Assembly: GCA_001689405.1 (NCBI GenBank)
Contig: LUJO01000036.1
Span: 36,947 to 100,946 of the forward strand
Direction of reading: 5' to 3'
Source: Candidatus Homeothermus arabinoxylanisolvens
GTDB taxonomy: Bacteria > Bacteroidota > Bacteroidia > Bacteroidales > Muribaculaceae
Length of the DNA: 64,000 nucleotides
The position numbers and the translations under genes are program-made. The first letter of the stretch is position 1; every line of letters starts with the position of its first letter. A model generated the notes under the pieces. The model ran no database searches and was not told where the DNA came from. It saw only the letters and a program-made list of their open reading frames with translations. This document shows, in pieces, positions 34,123 through 44,348 of this stretch.

Positions 34123-36012
34123 CTATCGTTTGTCCACATTGCCCTCGTAATAGTTTACAAACGCGCGATTGACGAGCCGTGTACCGCCGGGCGTAGGATA
34201 ATCGCCCGAAAAATACCAGTCGCCGGGACAGTCCGGCACAGCCTTGCGGAGCCCCTCGATTGACTGGTATATTATGCATACTTCGGCTTGTGTATCGGCC
34301 GGAGTAAGCATACGTGCTATCTCATCAGATATCTCTTCATCAGTGAACGGAGCGTATATAGCCTTGACACAGTTGCGCAGTTCGTCATCAGGCGCTTTCT
34401 CCATGGCAAGGCACTCTCTGTATACCTGTTCAAGCACATGCTCCATGCCCCGTTGCTTCAGTAACGAGACGGCCGCACGGAAAGCGCAGAACTCGCCCAT
34501 ACGCGACATGTCGATGCCGTAATAATCGGGATAACGCACCTGCGGCGAAGAGCTTACAACCACTATCTTCTTAGGATGCAGACGGTCAAGCATACGTATT
34601 ATGGACTGACGTAGCGTAGTGCCTCTGACAATAGAGTCATCTATCACGACAAGAGTGTCGCGGTTGTTTTCGACAATACCGTAGGTCACGTCATAGACGT
34701 GCGCGGCAAGATCGTTGCGCGACTCGCCTTCCGCTATAAATGTACGCAGTTTTATGTCCTTTATAGCCACCTTTTCTATGCGCAACTTGCGGCTCATAAT
34801 CTCTATCAGGGCATCATGGGTCAAAGCGCCTTCGGCCGATATTTCCTCTATGCGGGCGGCTTTTGACGCGTCAAGATACTTCTCAAGGCCCTCGATCATA
34901 CCGATAAACGCAACCTCGGCAGTGTTGGGTATGAACGAGAATACCGCATGACGCAGGTCATAGTCGACCGCACAAAGTATTTTGTCGACGAGGTTGCGCC
35001 CGAGCGCCTTACGTTCCCTGTATATGTCGGCGTCGCTTCCACGGGAGAAGTATATACGTTCAAACGAGCATCGCCTGTTCTCCTTCTCGCCGAGCACATC
35101 GCCCACCCACACATTACCGTTCTTACTTACTATAACGGCACTTCCGGGGGTAAGTTCTTTGACATCGCGGCGTTTTACATTAAGTACGGTCTGTATGACA
35201 GGGCGCTCCGACGCTACGACAACAATCTCGTCGTCATAATAGTAAAACGCCGGCCTTATGCCGTGGGGATCTCTCAATGCCCACATGTCGCCCGAGCCTA
35301 CCGCACCGCATATGACATAACCGCCATCCCATCCCGGCGCTGTCGACTGCAGCACGGGTATAAGGTCAAGATTGTCTTCTATAGCCTCGGCACGCGCTAT
35401 GCCATCGAGCCCTTCCTCCGTAAATTCATGATACAGCCGGTTGTTCTCCTTATCCAAGGCATAACCGAGCTGTTCGAGTATGATAACCGTGTCGGAATAA
35501 ATGCGGGGATGCTGTCCTTTCTCAACCACCGACCGGAAGATTTCGTCGACGTTGGTCATGTTGAAGTTACCGCACAGCATTAGCGAACGCGAGCACCAGT
35601 TGTTTCGCCGGAGAAACGGATGCACGTAGTTTATTCCGCTGCGCCCGGTAGTAGAGTAACGCAGATGTCCCATATACACCTCGCCGATGAAAGGAGTACA
35701 TGCATCTACAAGATCGGCCGGTTTATCGGATATGGCATCAAGTTCAATCTGTCGGTTTATAGTGGAAAATATCTCCTGTATGGCATTAGGGCCGAGCGCT
35801 CGTTCACGAAATACATACTCGTGTCCCGGAGTCGAATTCATTTTTATGACCCCGACCCCGGCACCCTCCTGACCGCGATTGTGCTGCTTCTCCATAAGAA
35901 GATACAGTTTGTTAAGGCCATACAGACAAGTGCCATACTTGCGTTTGTAGTAGTCGAGCGGTTTCAGAAGGCGCACCATGGCCACACCGCACTCGTGTTT
36001 CAACTGTTCCAT
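34123..36012 (-). CDS. purF: amidophosphoribosyltransferase
   Basis: A 629-aa PurF, catalysing the first committed step of purine synthesis (PRPP + glutamine to phosphoribosylamine). The N-terminal nucleophile is Cys8 in LKHECGVAM, implying removal of a seven-residue propeptide. RGQEGAGVGV and GHLRYSTTG belong to the glutaminase half. The PRPP loop is VVIDDSIVRGTTLRQSIIRM in the C-terminal half. It is about 120-130 residues longer than the E. coli enzyme (505 aa), with an acidic insert, as in the long Bacteroidota form. A terminator-like hairpin sits 14 bp before its start. Confidence 0.92.
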   Translation of the reverse strand: MEQLKHECGVAMVRLLKPLDYYKRKYGTCLYGLNKLYLLMEKQHNRGQEGAGVGVIKMNSTPGHEYVFRERALGPNAIQEIFSTINRQIELDAISDKPADLVDACTPFIGEVYMGHLRYSTTGRSGINYVHPFLRRNNWCSRSLMLCGNFNMTNVDEIFRSVVEKGQHPRIYSDTVIILEQLGYALDKENNRLYHEFTEEGLDGIARAEAIEDNLDLIPVLQSTAPGWDGGYVICGAVGSGDMWALRDPHGIRPAFYYYDDEIVVVASERPVIQTVLNVKRRDVKELTPGSAVIVSKNGNVWVGDVLGEKENRRCSFERIYFSRGSDADIYRERKALGRNLVDKILCAVDYDLRHAVFSFIPNTAEVAFIGMIEGLEKYLDASKAARIEEISAEGALTHDALIEIMSRKLRIEKVAIKDIKLRTFIAEGESRNDLAAHVYDVTYGIVENNRDTLVVIDDSIVRGTTLRQSIIRMLDRLHPKKIVVVSSSPQVRYPDYYGIDMSRMGEFCAFRAAVSLLKQRGMEHVLEQVYRECLAMEKAPDDELRNCVKAIYAPFTDEEISDEIARMLTPADTQAEVCIIYQSIEGLRKAVPDCPGDWYFSGDYPTPGGTRLVNRAFVNYYEGNVDKR

Positions 36013-36022
36013 CTTGGAAATG

Positions 36023-36055
36023 AAAACAGGCTGAAATCTATATGATTTCAGCCTG
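36023..36055 (-). terminator. hairpin between gltD and purF (terminator or attenuator)
   Basis: On the minus strand CAGGCTGAAATC pairs perfectly over 12 bp with GATTTCAGCCTG (36055-36044 and 36038-36027) with a 5-nt loop, then TTTTC. It lies 9 bp after the gltD stop and 14 bp before the purF ATG. Read-through or an unseen promoter is needed for purF. Confidence 0.8.
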
Positions 36056-36064
36056 ACTTGTTAA

Positions 36065-37489
36065 TTATAACGTTTTTAAATATTCGTGAATACCTTGAGC
36101 GGCCTTACGTCCTGAAGCTATGCACCGCACTACGAGAGAAGCTCCGGTCGAGGCATCGCCGGCAGCGAAAACTTTGTCTACGCTTGACCGGCCGGAGTCA
36201 TCGACCTTGACGTTGCCTCTGTTGTCCTTATCCACTCCGAGCTGTTCAAGAAGCCCGGCGGCCACGGGATTGGTGAAGCCCATAGCCAGAAGCACGAGCT
36301 GGGCCGGTATAAGCTCGGTCTTGCCGCTGCGTACAAGCTTCGGACGACCGCCCGAAGCGTCTTTCTCCCAGCTGACCTCCTCGACCTCAACCTTGTCGAC
36401 CGCGCCGTCTTTGCCTATGAACCTGCGTGTGTCAAGGAGCCAGCGGCGTTCACAGCCTTCCATATGTGAGCTTGAAGTCTTCAGCACTATGGGGAAATAG
36501 GGCCACGGTGTGTCGGGATTCTCTCCTTCAGGAGGCATAGGCATAATCTCAATCTGCGTCACAGACAACGCACCCTGACGGTTGGCCGTGCCTACACAAT
36601 CGCTGCCGGTATCGCCGCCACCGATGACCAGTACATGCTTGCCCCGGGCCGATATACGCTCGTCGGCCGGAATCTCCGCGCCCGCATTCACTCGGTTTTG
36701 TTGTTGAAGCAATTCAAGTGCGAAGTGCACACCTTTAAGACCGCGCCCCTCCACATTCAAGTCTCTCGGCACCTCGGCGCCGATGGCTATACATACAGCA
36801 TCGAAGTCCTCAAGGAGCTTCCCGGCCTCGATGTCGACACCTACGTTCACTCCGGTCCGGAACTCTATGCCCTCCTCTTTCATAAGGGCTATACGCCGGT
36901 CTATTACGCTCTTATTGAGCTTGAAATCGGGAATACCGAGGCGAAGAAGACCGCCTACGGCTTCATTTTTCTCATAAACCGTGACACTGTGTCCGCGACG
37001 GTTAAGCTGATTGGCACATGCAAGTCCCGAAGGTCCGGAACCTATCACAGCCACTTTCTTACCTGTACGATTACGGGGCACACGAGGTTTTACATATCCT
37101 TCAAGAAAAGCCCGCTCGGCAATAGCGGCTTCATTCTCTCTTATAGTAACGGCATCATGCTGCTTGTTAAGCACACATCCTTTCTCGCACAAAGCCGGAC
37201 ACACACGTCCTGTAAATTCAGGAAAGTCATCGGTGTCAGTAAGCAGTTCGTAAGCACCTTTTATGTCATTGCGGTACAAACGGTCCTGCCATTCGGGCTG
37301 CCGGTTTCCGAGCGGACAGCTCCAGTGACAGAAAGGCACACCGCACTCCATGCAGCGCGAGGCCTGCAGACGGCGGTCCTCGGGATTAAGCGTCTGCTCC
37401 ACTTCGCCGTAATCCCTTACACGGTCACTTACCGGACGATAGCCGGCCTCTTTTCTGTGTATTGTCAAAAACGCTTTGGGATTTCCCAT
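36065..37489 (-). CDS. gltD: glutamate synthase small subunit
   Basis: A 474-aa NADPH-linked small subunit that feeds electrons to GltB. The N-terminal Fe-S-binding cysteines are RCMECGVPFCHWSCPLGN and RVCPALCEKGC. The FAD-binding dinucleotide fold is KKVAVIGSGPSGLACANQL, and the NADPH fold is KHVLVIGGGDTGSDCVGTA. The C-terminal AAGDASTGASLVVRCIASG is the conserved FAD motif. Length is normal. It follows gltB by 37 bp on the same strand and forms the alpha-beta GOGAT with it. Confidence 0.97.
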   Translation of the reverse strand: MGNPKAFLTIHRKEAGYRPVSDRVRDYGEVEQTLNPEDRRLQASRCMECGVPFCHWSCPLGNRQPEWQDRLYRNDIKGAYELLTDTDDFPEFTGRVCPALCEKGCVLNKQHDAVTIRENEAAIAERAFLEGYVKPRVPRNRTGKKVAVIGSGPSGLACANQLNRRGHSVTVYEKNEAVGGLLRLGIPDFKLNKSVIDRRIALMKEEGIEFRTGVNVGVDIEAGKLLEDFDAVCIAIGAEVPRDLNVEGRGLKGVHFALELLQQQNRVNAGAEIPADERISARGKHVLVIGGGDTGSDCVGTANRQGALSVTQIEIMPMPPEGENPDTPWPYFPIVLKTSSSHMEGCERRWLLDTRRFIGKDGAVDKVEVEEVSWEKDASGGRPKLVRSGKTELIPAQLVLLAMGFTNPVAAGLLEQLGVDKDNRGNVKVDDSGRSSVDKVFAAGDASTGASLVVRCIASGRKAAQGIHEYLKTL

Positions 37490-37526
37490 GCCATATTATT
37501 GTATTAAGCAGTTTTTATATCTTTTA

Positions 37527-40500
37527 TCAATCACGTTCGACACTGGCAATCTTCTGTTGCAGTTTCGCCATCTTCTCGTCATGAAGTACTTTCTTGTACT
37601 CGATAGGCACTACCTTTATAAACTTGTCGACATACTCCTGCCAGTTGTCAAGCATACGGCCCGCAAGAGGACTCCGCGTATACTTATAGTGGTTGCCTAT
37701 CATACGATACAGCTCCCGGTTATCGGCCATATCCTCGATGAGCGACAGCTCCACCATCTCCATGTTGCAGAAATAATCGAAGTCGCCGTCAGGATTCCAT
37801 ACATAGGCTACACCACCGCTCATACCGGCGGCAAAGTTTCGTCCGGTAGACCCGAGAACGACAGTGCGGCCTCCGGTCATGTATTCACAGCAGTGGTCGC
37901 CCACGCCTTCGACTACAGCCACGGCACCGGAATTGCGCACACAGAAACGTTCGCCTACACGTCCGTTTATATAGATTTCACCGGAAGTGGCGCCGTATAA
38001 CAGAGTGTTGCCGGCTATAATATTGTTCTGAGGCTCAAATGACGATCCCACAGGCGGCACAATAACTATTTTACCGCCTGAAAGCCCCTTGCCTACATAG
38101 TCGTTGGCATCGCCTTCAAGACGGAAAGAAATGCCGTGGGCAAGAAACGCACCGAAACTCTGTCCGGCAGAACCGCGGAATGTGCATAATATAGTATCGT
38201 CGGCAAGTCCGGCATCGCCATATTTTTTTGCCACCACACCCGAAAGCATGGCTCCTACCGAACGGTCGGTATTGGCTATGGGAAAATCAAGCTCCACCGG
38301 CATTTTGGATTCTATTGCCGGGAAAGCGCGGCTTATGAGTTTACGGTCAAGCACATTATCAATGTCATGTTTCTGCGACACTACGTTGATGATAGCATTT
38401 GTCTTTGCCTCCTCGGGCATGTGTATTATTTTCGAGAAATCAAGATGTACTGTCTTGTGCGAAGAATGTTCAGACTTGACATACAGCATATCGGCACGGC
38501 CTATTATCTCGTCAAGACACCGTACGCCTATCTCAGCGAGTGTCTCACGTATTTCCTGCGCAAGGAAACGGAAGAAATTAACCACATACTCCGAGCGCCC
38601 CACAAACCGCTTGCGCAGCTCCTCGTTCTGGGTGGCCACGCCTACAGGACAGGTGTTAAGGTGACATTTACGCATCATAACACAACCGAGCACTATAAGC
38701 ACGCTGGTGGCGAATCCGTATTCCTCGGCACCGAGCATGGCCATGATAATGACATCACGGGCGGTTTTCAACTGTCCGTCGGCCTGTAACTTAACCTGAC
38801 CGCGCAAGTTGTTGAGCACCAGAGTCTGCTGGGTCTCGGCAAGACCTATCTCGACCGGAAGTCCGGCATATCTTATCGAGCTGGCGGGAGATGCGCCCGT
38901 GCCGCCGTCGCTTCCGCTTATCGTTATAAGGTCGCTCTTGGCTTTGGCCACACCTGCGGCGATAGTGCCTACTCCGCTTTCCGATACCAGCTTCACACTG
39001 ACTTTTGCTGCCGGATTGACATTTTTCAGGTCGAAAATGAGCTGGGCAAGGTCCTCGATAGAGTATATGTCATGATGCGGCGGCGGCGATATCAAGGAGA
39101 TACCCGGAATCGAGTGTCGGGTTTTAGCTATTATCTTGTCAACCTTAAAACCGGGCAACTGTCCGCCCTCGCCGGGCTTGGCTCCCTGCGCTATCTTGAT
39201 CTGTATCTCGTCGGCATTTACAAGATACTCGGCCGTCACACCAAAACGTCCCGACGCCACCTGCTTTATGGCCGAGCGCGCCGACGACCCGTCTTCACGC
39301 ACCTTGAAGCGCTCGGGATCCTCACCGCCCTCTCCAGTATTGCTTCTCGCGCCAATGGCATTCATAGCTATACCGAGCGCTTCGTGGGCCTCGCGGCTTA
39401 TCGAGCCAAACGACATGGCGCCCGTGACAAAACGTTTCATTATATCCTCGACTGGCTCCACTTCATCGAGGGGTACCGGATTGCCTTTACGGAAATCGAG
39501 AAAATCGCGGATAAATATAGGTTCGGGCTTATTGTCGACAATGGAGGCGAACTCCTTGAACTTCTTGTAACTGCCCAAACGGGTAGCCAGTTGCAAAGTA
39601 GCTATGGCTTCAGGGGTCCATGCATGTGACTCGCCATCCTTGCGGAAAGAGTATTGTCCTAAATGGCGCAACGGGTGCTCGTCGTCAAAGTCTGACGAAT
39701 AAGCTTCGCCGTGACTCTTCAGAATGTCATTGCACAGTTCCTCTATTGTTATGCCTGAAATCTTGCTTACCATATTGCCAAAGTATTTGGCCGACATGTC
39801 ATCCGATATGCCTATGGCTTCAAACAACTGCGCGCCCTTGTAACTTGTAATCGTAGATATGCCCATCTTTGACATAACCTTAAGCAGCCCCTTGTCAACA
39901 GCCTTTATATAGTTTTTCTCGGCTGTGTGGAAATCCAGCTGTATCTCTTTGCGCTCAACCAAGTCATTGATAACCGCAAACGCGAGATACGGATTTATGG
40001 CACTTGCTCCGTAACCTGACAACAGAGCGAAATGCATCACCTCACGGGCATCGGCGGTCTCTATGACAAGAGCTGTCTGCAATCGCTTCTTCTTGTCGAT
40101 AAGATGATGGTGCACAGCCGAAGTGGCAAGCAATGACGGTATGGGCGCATTATCGGCATTAACGTCTCTATCGCTCAACACGATGTAATTGCATCCTTCA
40201 TCAACCGCACGCTCCGCCTCGTCACACAGACGGGTTATGGCCGCCTCCAGACCGGCAGCTCCGTCAGCGACAGGGAATGTCATCGACAGTTTGCGCGTGT
40301 TGAAGCCCTTGTACCTCAGGTTGCACAGAAGGTCAAGCTCACGATTGGTTATAATAGGCCGCTTAAGGAGTACCATCTTGCATAATTCGGGACTCGGCTC
40401 AAGAAGGTTCATGTCAATGGCTCCTATATACGAGTCAAGACTCATGACAAGCTCTTCACGCAGCGGGTCGATAGGCGGATTGGTAACTTGAGCGAAATGC

Positions 40501-42038
40501 TGGCGGAAATAATTGAACAACAATTGCGGCTCTTTCGACAATACAGCCAATGGAGTATCATTACCCATGGAATTCACAGGCTCCTTTCCGTCGACCACCA
40601 TCGGGGTTATGATTTTTTCGACCTCTTCCCTATGATAGAAAAACGCATGCAGCAACCGGGTGAAATCGTCGACCTTGTTGTCGACTTTTCGTCCGCTGCT
40701 TATTTTATCGAGGATAATACGATTACGCGACAGCCAGTCGCGATAGGGAAATTCAGACGCCAGTTTCTCTTTCAGCTCGGCATCATGATACACCTCCCCT
40801 TTCTCCATGTCAATCATGAGCATCTTGCCGGGACGCAGACGCCCTTTCTCTTTTACTTCAGAAGCATCAAACGGCAATACACCCATTTCGGAAGCTATCA
40901 CCATCGTGTCATTGTTAGTGACAAGATAGCGCGCCGGGCGGAGTCCGTTGCGGTCAAGCATACCTCCGGCATAACGTCCGTCGCTGAACAAAAGTGTAGC
41001 GGGTCCGTCCCACGCTTCCATAAGTATGGAATGGAACTCATAGAACGCTTTCAGTTCCGGCGATATGGGGTTTTTGTCATTGAACGATTCGGGCACAAGC
41101 ATAGCAAGGGCATGAGGCAAGCTCATACCTGCCATGACAAAATATTCAAGTACATTATCGAGCGATGCCGAGTCGCTCATGCCGGGCTGAATGATAGGAG
41201 TCACATCCACATCACCGAACGCCGACGGATGCAGCACGCACTCGCGGGCTTTCATCCACATGCGGTTGCCCTGAATGGTATTGATCTCACCGTTATGTCC
41301 GAGCATGCGGAACGGTTGGGCAAGAGACCACGTCGGAAATGTATTGGTACTGAAGCGTGAGTGCACGAGCGCCATTCCCGTAGTAAAATGAGGATTCATC
41401 AGGTCGGGGAAATAATAGCGCAGTTGCAGGCTCGACAGCATGCCTTTATACACAAGAATACGCGACGAGAGCGAAACGATATAAAATGCCTCCTTGCCGT
41501 ACAGCGTAGATGACGCAACCTTTTTCTCTATGCGGCGGCGCAACATGTACAACCGCGGTTCAAGATCGTTGTTGGTCTTCTCGTCGGCTATAAATATCTG
41601 TTTTATTACAGGCTCGGCCTCACGGGCTACAACGCCGAGCTGCTCGTTGTTGACAGGGACATCCCTGACAGCAATGAGTGAAAGACCGGCTTCCATGGCC
41701 TCACGCTGTATTATGTCAAGTATTATCTGACGGGTGTCGTCATCGTGAGGCAAAAAAATCAATCCGGTACCGTAGCGGCCTTTTTCAGGCACGGCGATAC
41801 CTTGCAATAGTATGAATTCATGAGGTATCTGAACCATGATACCTGCACCGTCGCCCGTTTTCGGGTCAGCGCCCTCGGCACCGCGGTGTACCATGTGTTC
41901 AAGTACCTGTAATCCTTTTTCAACAAGCTGATGCGATTTAATACCCCTGATGTTTACAAGCAACCCCACGCCGCAGGCATCATGTTCATAGCGTGGATCA
42001 TAGAGGCCGTCAGGGACATGCGTAACAGGATAATGCAT
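37527..42038 (-). CDS. gltB: glutamate synthase large subunit
   Basis: A 1503-aa GOGAT large subunit making two glutamates from glutamine and 2-oxoglutarate. The glutaminase Cys is in YEHDACGVGLLVN (about residue 22), with FSTNTFPTWSLAQPFRMLGH as substrate-binding sequence. The synthase half has PPPHHDIYSIEDLAQLI, SGSDGGTGASPASSIRYAG and the 3Fe-4S cluster ligands in CVMMRKCHLNTCPVG. The C-terminal GXGXG domain shows GKGLSGGKIVI and GATSGEIYING. All domains are complete. It follows glnN after 98 bp, separated from it by a terminator-like hairpin. Confidence 0.97.
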   Translation of the reverse strand: MHYPVTHVPDGLYDPRYEHDACGVGLLVNIRGIKSHQLVEKGLQVLEHMVHRGAEGADPKTGDGAGIMVQIPHEFILLQGIAVPEKGRYGTGLIFLPHDDDTRQIILDIIQREAMEAGLSLIAVRDVPVNNEQLGVVAREAEPVIKQIFIADEKTNNDLEPRLYMLRRRIEKKVASSTLYGKEAFYIVSLSSRILVYKGMLSSLQLRYYFPDLMNPHFTTGMALVHSRFSTNTFPTWSLAQPFRMLGHNGEINTIQGNRMWMKARECVLHPSAFGDVDVTPIIQPGMSDSASLDNVLEYFVMAGMSLPHALAMLVPESFNDKNPISPELKAFYEFHSILMEAWDGPATLLFSDGRYAGGMLDRNGLRPARYLVTNNDTMVIASEMGVLPFDASEVKEKGRLRPGKMLMIDMEKGEVYHDAELKEKLASEFPYRDWLSRNRIILDKISSGRKVDNKVDDFTRLLHAFFYHREEVEKIITPMVVDGKEPVNSMGNDTPLAVLSKEPQLLFNYFRQHFAQVTNPPIDPLREELVMSLDSYIGAIDMNLLEPSPELCKMVLLKRPIITNRELDLLCNLRYKGFNTRKLSMTFPVADGAAGLEAAITRLCDEAERAVDEGCNYIVLSDRDVNADNAPIPSLLATSAVHHHLIDKKKRLQTALVIETADAREVMHFALLSGYGASAINPYLAFAVINDLVERKEIQLDFHTAEKNYIKAVDKGLLKVMSKMGISTITSYKGAQLFEAIGISDDMSAKYFGNMVSKISGITIEELCNDILKSHGEAYSSDFDDEHPLRHLGQYSFRKDGESHAWTPEAIATLQLATRLGSYKKFKEFASIVDNKPEPIFIRDFLDFRKGNPVPLDEVEPVEDIMKRFVTGAMSFGSISREAHEALGIAMNAIGARSNTGEGGEDPERFKVREDGSSARSAIKQVASGRFGVTAEYLVNADEIQIKIAQGAKPGEGGQLPGFKVDKIIAKTRHSIPGISLISPPPHHDIYSIEDLAQLIFDLKNVNPAAKVSVKLVSESGVGTIAAGVAKAKSDLITISGSDGGTGASPASSIRYAGLPVEIGLAETQQTLVLNNLRGQVKLQADGQLKTARDVIIMAMLGAEEYGFATSVLIVLGCVMMRKCHLNTCPVGVATQNEELRKRFVGRSEYVVNFFRFLAQEIRETLAEIGVRCLDEIIGRADMLYVKSEHSSHKTVHLDFSKIIHMPEEAKTNAIINVVSQKHDIDNVLDRKLISRAFPAIESKMPVELDFPIANTDRSVGAMLSGVVAKKYGDAGLADDTILCTFRGSAGQSFGAFLAHGISFRLEGDANDYVGKGLSGGKIVIVPPVGSSFEPQNNIIAGNTLLYGATSGEIYINGRVGERFCVRNSGAVAVVEGVGDHCCEYMTGGRTVVLGSTGRNFAAGMSGGVAYVWNPDGDFDYFCNMEMVELSLIEDMADNRELYRMIGNHYKYTRSPLAGRMLDNWQEYVDKFIKVVPIEYKKVLHDEKMAKLQQKIASVERD

Positions 42039-42055
42039 ATATAAGCCCTCTTTAA

Positions 42056-42108
42056 TTATAAAAACAGCACGTGCCGGGGTGCCATGTCAGACAATGACGG
42101 CACGTGCC
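42056..42108 (-). terminator. hairpin between glnN and gltB (terminator or attenuator)
   Basis: On the minus strand GCACGTGCCG (42107-42098 complement) pairs perfectly over 10 bp with CGGCACGTGC (42076-42067 complement) around a 21-nt loop, then TGTTTTTATAATT. It lies 29 bp after the glnN stop and about 20-30 bp before gltB, leaving little room for a separate gltB promoter. Confidence 0.82.
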
Positions 42109-42136
42109 TTAAGATAAAAAGTCGGTTATTGTTTTA

Positions 42137-44326
42137 TTAACGTATAAACAGAAGTTCGCGATATTTGGGAAGAGGCCACATCTCGTCATCGACCATAAGC
42201 TCGAGTTTGTCAATATGATAGCGGATGACATCCATGCACGGCACTACATTGTCATGATATGCAATAGCTTTTTCACGCTCATCCTCAATGCGGTTGGCAG
42301 CCTTGCGTGCATTTACCATCTTCTTCACCTCCTCCATTATTATGGCCATGTGAGTCGACATGCGCTCTATGGTATCAAGGTCAAGCTGTGCAAGTTTGTC
42401 GCCTTTTTCATTGGGGAACAGAGACTTCAGCTTAAATACATTGTCGGTAAGCACTGACTGATAACGTATGGCTACCGGAATCACGTGATTTACCGCAAGG
42501 TCACCGAGCACACGCGCCTCGATCTGGATTTTCTTGGTGTACATCTCCCACTTAACCTCATTGCGGGCCTTAAGCTCGATTTCTGAAAAGACTCCGGTAG
42601 AGGTAAACATATCCACCGATGACTTGCTTAGGTAAGCGTCAAAAATCTTAGGCACGGAAGTCTCGCAGTCGAGTCCGCGGCGTGCCGCTTCCTCTTTCCA
42701 CTCGTCGCTGTAGCCGTTGCCGTCAAAGTGTATGGGCTTGGAGTATTTTATAATCTCTTTTATCTCACTCAGCAGAGCATGATTAAGTTCCTCTCCGCGT
42801 TCAAGGCGTGCGTCGACTTTCTTTTTGAAGTCATACAGCTGCTCGGCCACGGCGGCATTTAAAGCAATCATGGCCGACGCGCAGTTGGCCGACGATCCTA
42901 CGGCACGGAACTCGAAACGATTGCCGGTGAATGCAAACGGCGATGTTCGGTTACGGTCGGTATTGTCAACGACAATTTCGGGTATCTGGTCGAGATCAAG
43001 TTTCATGCCTTTTTTCCCGGCAAGGCTTATCAGTTCGTCGCTGTCGCTGTTTTCAAGACGGTCGAGAATTTCGGCAAGCTGGCTTCCCACAAATATCGAT
43101 ATGATGGCAGGAGGTGCTTCGTTGGCGCCAAGACGGTGAGCGTTTGTAGCCGATTGTATTGAAGCTTTAAGTACTCCGTTATGACGATACACGGCAGCCA
43201 TGACGTTGGCTACAAAAGTTATAAACTGCAGGTTGGCCATAGGAGTCTTACCCGGGGCAAAAAGCAGCACGCCTTTGTCAGTACCGAGACTCCAGTTATT
43301 ATGCTTGCCCGAGCCGTTGATGCCGGAGAAAGGCTTTTCATGGAGCAACACGCGGAAATTATGACGGCGCGCCACCTCGGCCATAAGCGACATCAGCAAC
43401 AGATTATGGTCATTCGCGAGATTGGTCTCTTCATATATCGGCGCCAGCTCAAACTGGTTGGGTGCCACCTCATTATGTCGGGTCTTTGCAGGTATGCCGA
43501 GCTTATGACATTCAATTTCAAGGTCAAGCATAAACGCTTCCACACGCGAAGGTATGGCTCCGAAATAATGGTCTTCAAGCTGCTGGTTTTTGGCACTTTC
43601 ATGTCCCATAAGAGTGCGCCCGGTCATCACCAAGTCGGGACGTGCCGAATAAAGCGCCTCATCGACGAGGAAATATTCCTGTTCCCAGCCGAGATACGAA
43701 TTGACATGCTTCACCTCCGGATCAAAATATTGTGCGACAGCCGTAGCGGCTTTGTCAACGCTGTTCAAGGCGCGAAGCAGCGGAGTCTTATAATCGAGCG
43801 ACTCTCCCGTATACGATATAAATATGGTAGGTATACATAATGTCTTATCCATTATAAACGCAGGCGACGATATATCCCATGCCGAATAGCCGCGAGCCTC
43901 AAATGTGTTGCGTATGCCTCCGTTGGGGAAACTCGAAGCATCAGGCTCCTGCTGTACGAGCAGTTTTCCGGTAAATTGCTCTACTACTCCACCCTTGCCG
44001 TCATGCTCAATGAAAGCGTCATGCTTCTCGGCGGTACCGTCAGTAAGCGGATGAAACCAGTGGGTGTAATGACGGGCGCCATTGTCGATAGCCCACTGCT
44101 TCATACCGGCAGCAACACTGTCGGCCACTTCGCGAGAAAGGGCTTTTTTGTTGTCGATGGCATCGACAAGCGCATCATAGGTGTTTTTAGGAAGGTACTC
44201 AAACATCTTCTGACGGTTGAACACATACTTGCCGTAATACTGCTCCGGACGTTCGGCCGGAATTTCAACAGGCATGGCTTTTCGGTCAAAAGCCTCTTCC
44301 ACAACTTTAAATCTCAACTTTGACAT
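42137..44326 (-). CDS. glnN: glutamine synthetase type III
   Basis: A 729-aa GSIII, the large glutamine synthetase typical of Bacteroidota and some cyanobacteria, which makes glutamine from glutamate, ammonia and ATP. Characteristic segments are TRHNEVAPNQFELAPIYEE, HEKPFSGINGSGKHNNWSLG, GANEAPPAIISIFVGS and PFAFTGNRFEFRAVGSS, carrying metal- and nucleotide-binding residues. The N-terminal YYGKYVFNRQKMFEYL and ARHYTHWFHPLTDGTAEKHD are GSIII-specific. It lies 22 bp after dapL. With gltB and gltD it gives a complete GS-GOGAT ammonia-assimilation block. Confidence 0.97.
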   Translation of the reverse strand: MSKLRFKVVEEAFDRKAMPVEIPAERPEQYYGKYVFNRQKMFEYLPKNTYDALVDAIDNKKALSREVADSVAAGMKQWAIDNGARHYTHWFHPLTDGTAEKHDAFIEHDGKGGVVEQFTGKLLVQQEPDASSFPNGGIRNTFEARGYSAWDISSPAFIMDKTLCIPTIFISYTGESLDYKTPLLRALNSVDKAATAVAQYFDPEVKHVNSYLGWEQEYFLVDEALYSARPDLVMTGRTLMGHESAKNQQLEDHYFGAIPSRVEAFMLDLEIECHKLGIPAKTRHNEVAPNQFELAPIYEETNLANDHNLLLMSLMAEVARRHNFRVLLHEKPFSGINGSGKHNNWSLGTDKGVLLFAPGKTPMANLQFITFVANVMAAVYRHNGVLKASIQSATNAHRLGANEAPPAIISIFVGSQLAEILDRLENSDSDELISLAGKKGMKLDLDQIPEIVVDNTDRNRTSPFAFTGNRFEFRAVGSSANCASAMIALNAAVAEQLYDFKKKVDARLERGEELNHALLSEIKEIIKYSKPIHFDGNGYSDEWKEEAARRGLDCETSVPKIFDAYLSKSSVDMFTSTGVFSEIELKARNEVKWEMYTKKIQIEARVLGDLAVNHVIPVAIRYQSVLTDNVFKLKSLFPNEKGDKLAQLDLDTIERMSTHMAIIMEEVKKMVNARKAANRIEDEREKAIAYHDNVVPCMDVIRYHIDKLELMVDDEMWPLPKYRELLFIR

Positions 44327-44348
44327 AATAAATAATATATAACAGTGA

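Noticed and set aside
41494..41730. Plus-strand frames opposite gltB, gltD and purF
   Set aside because: These long antisense frames follow the codon bias of the real genes and show no domain.
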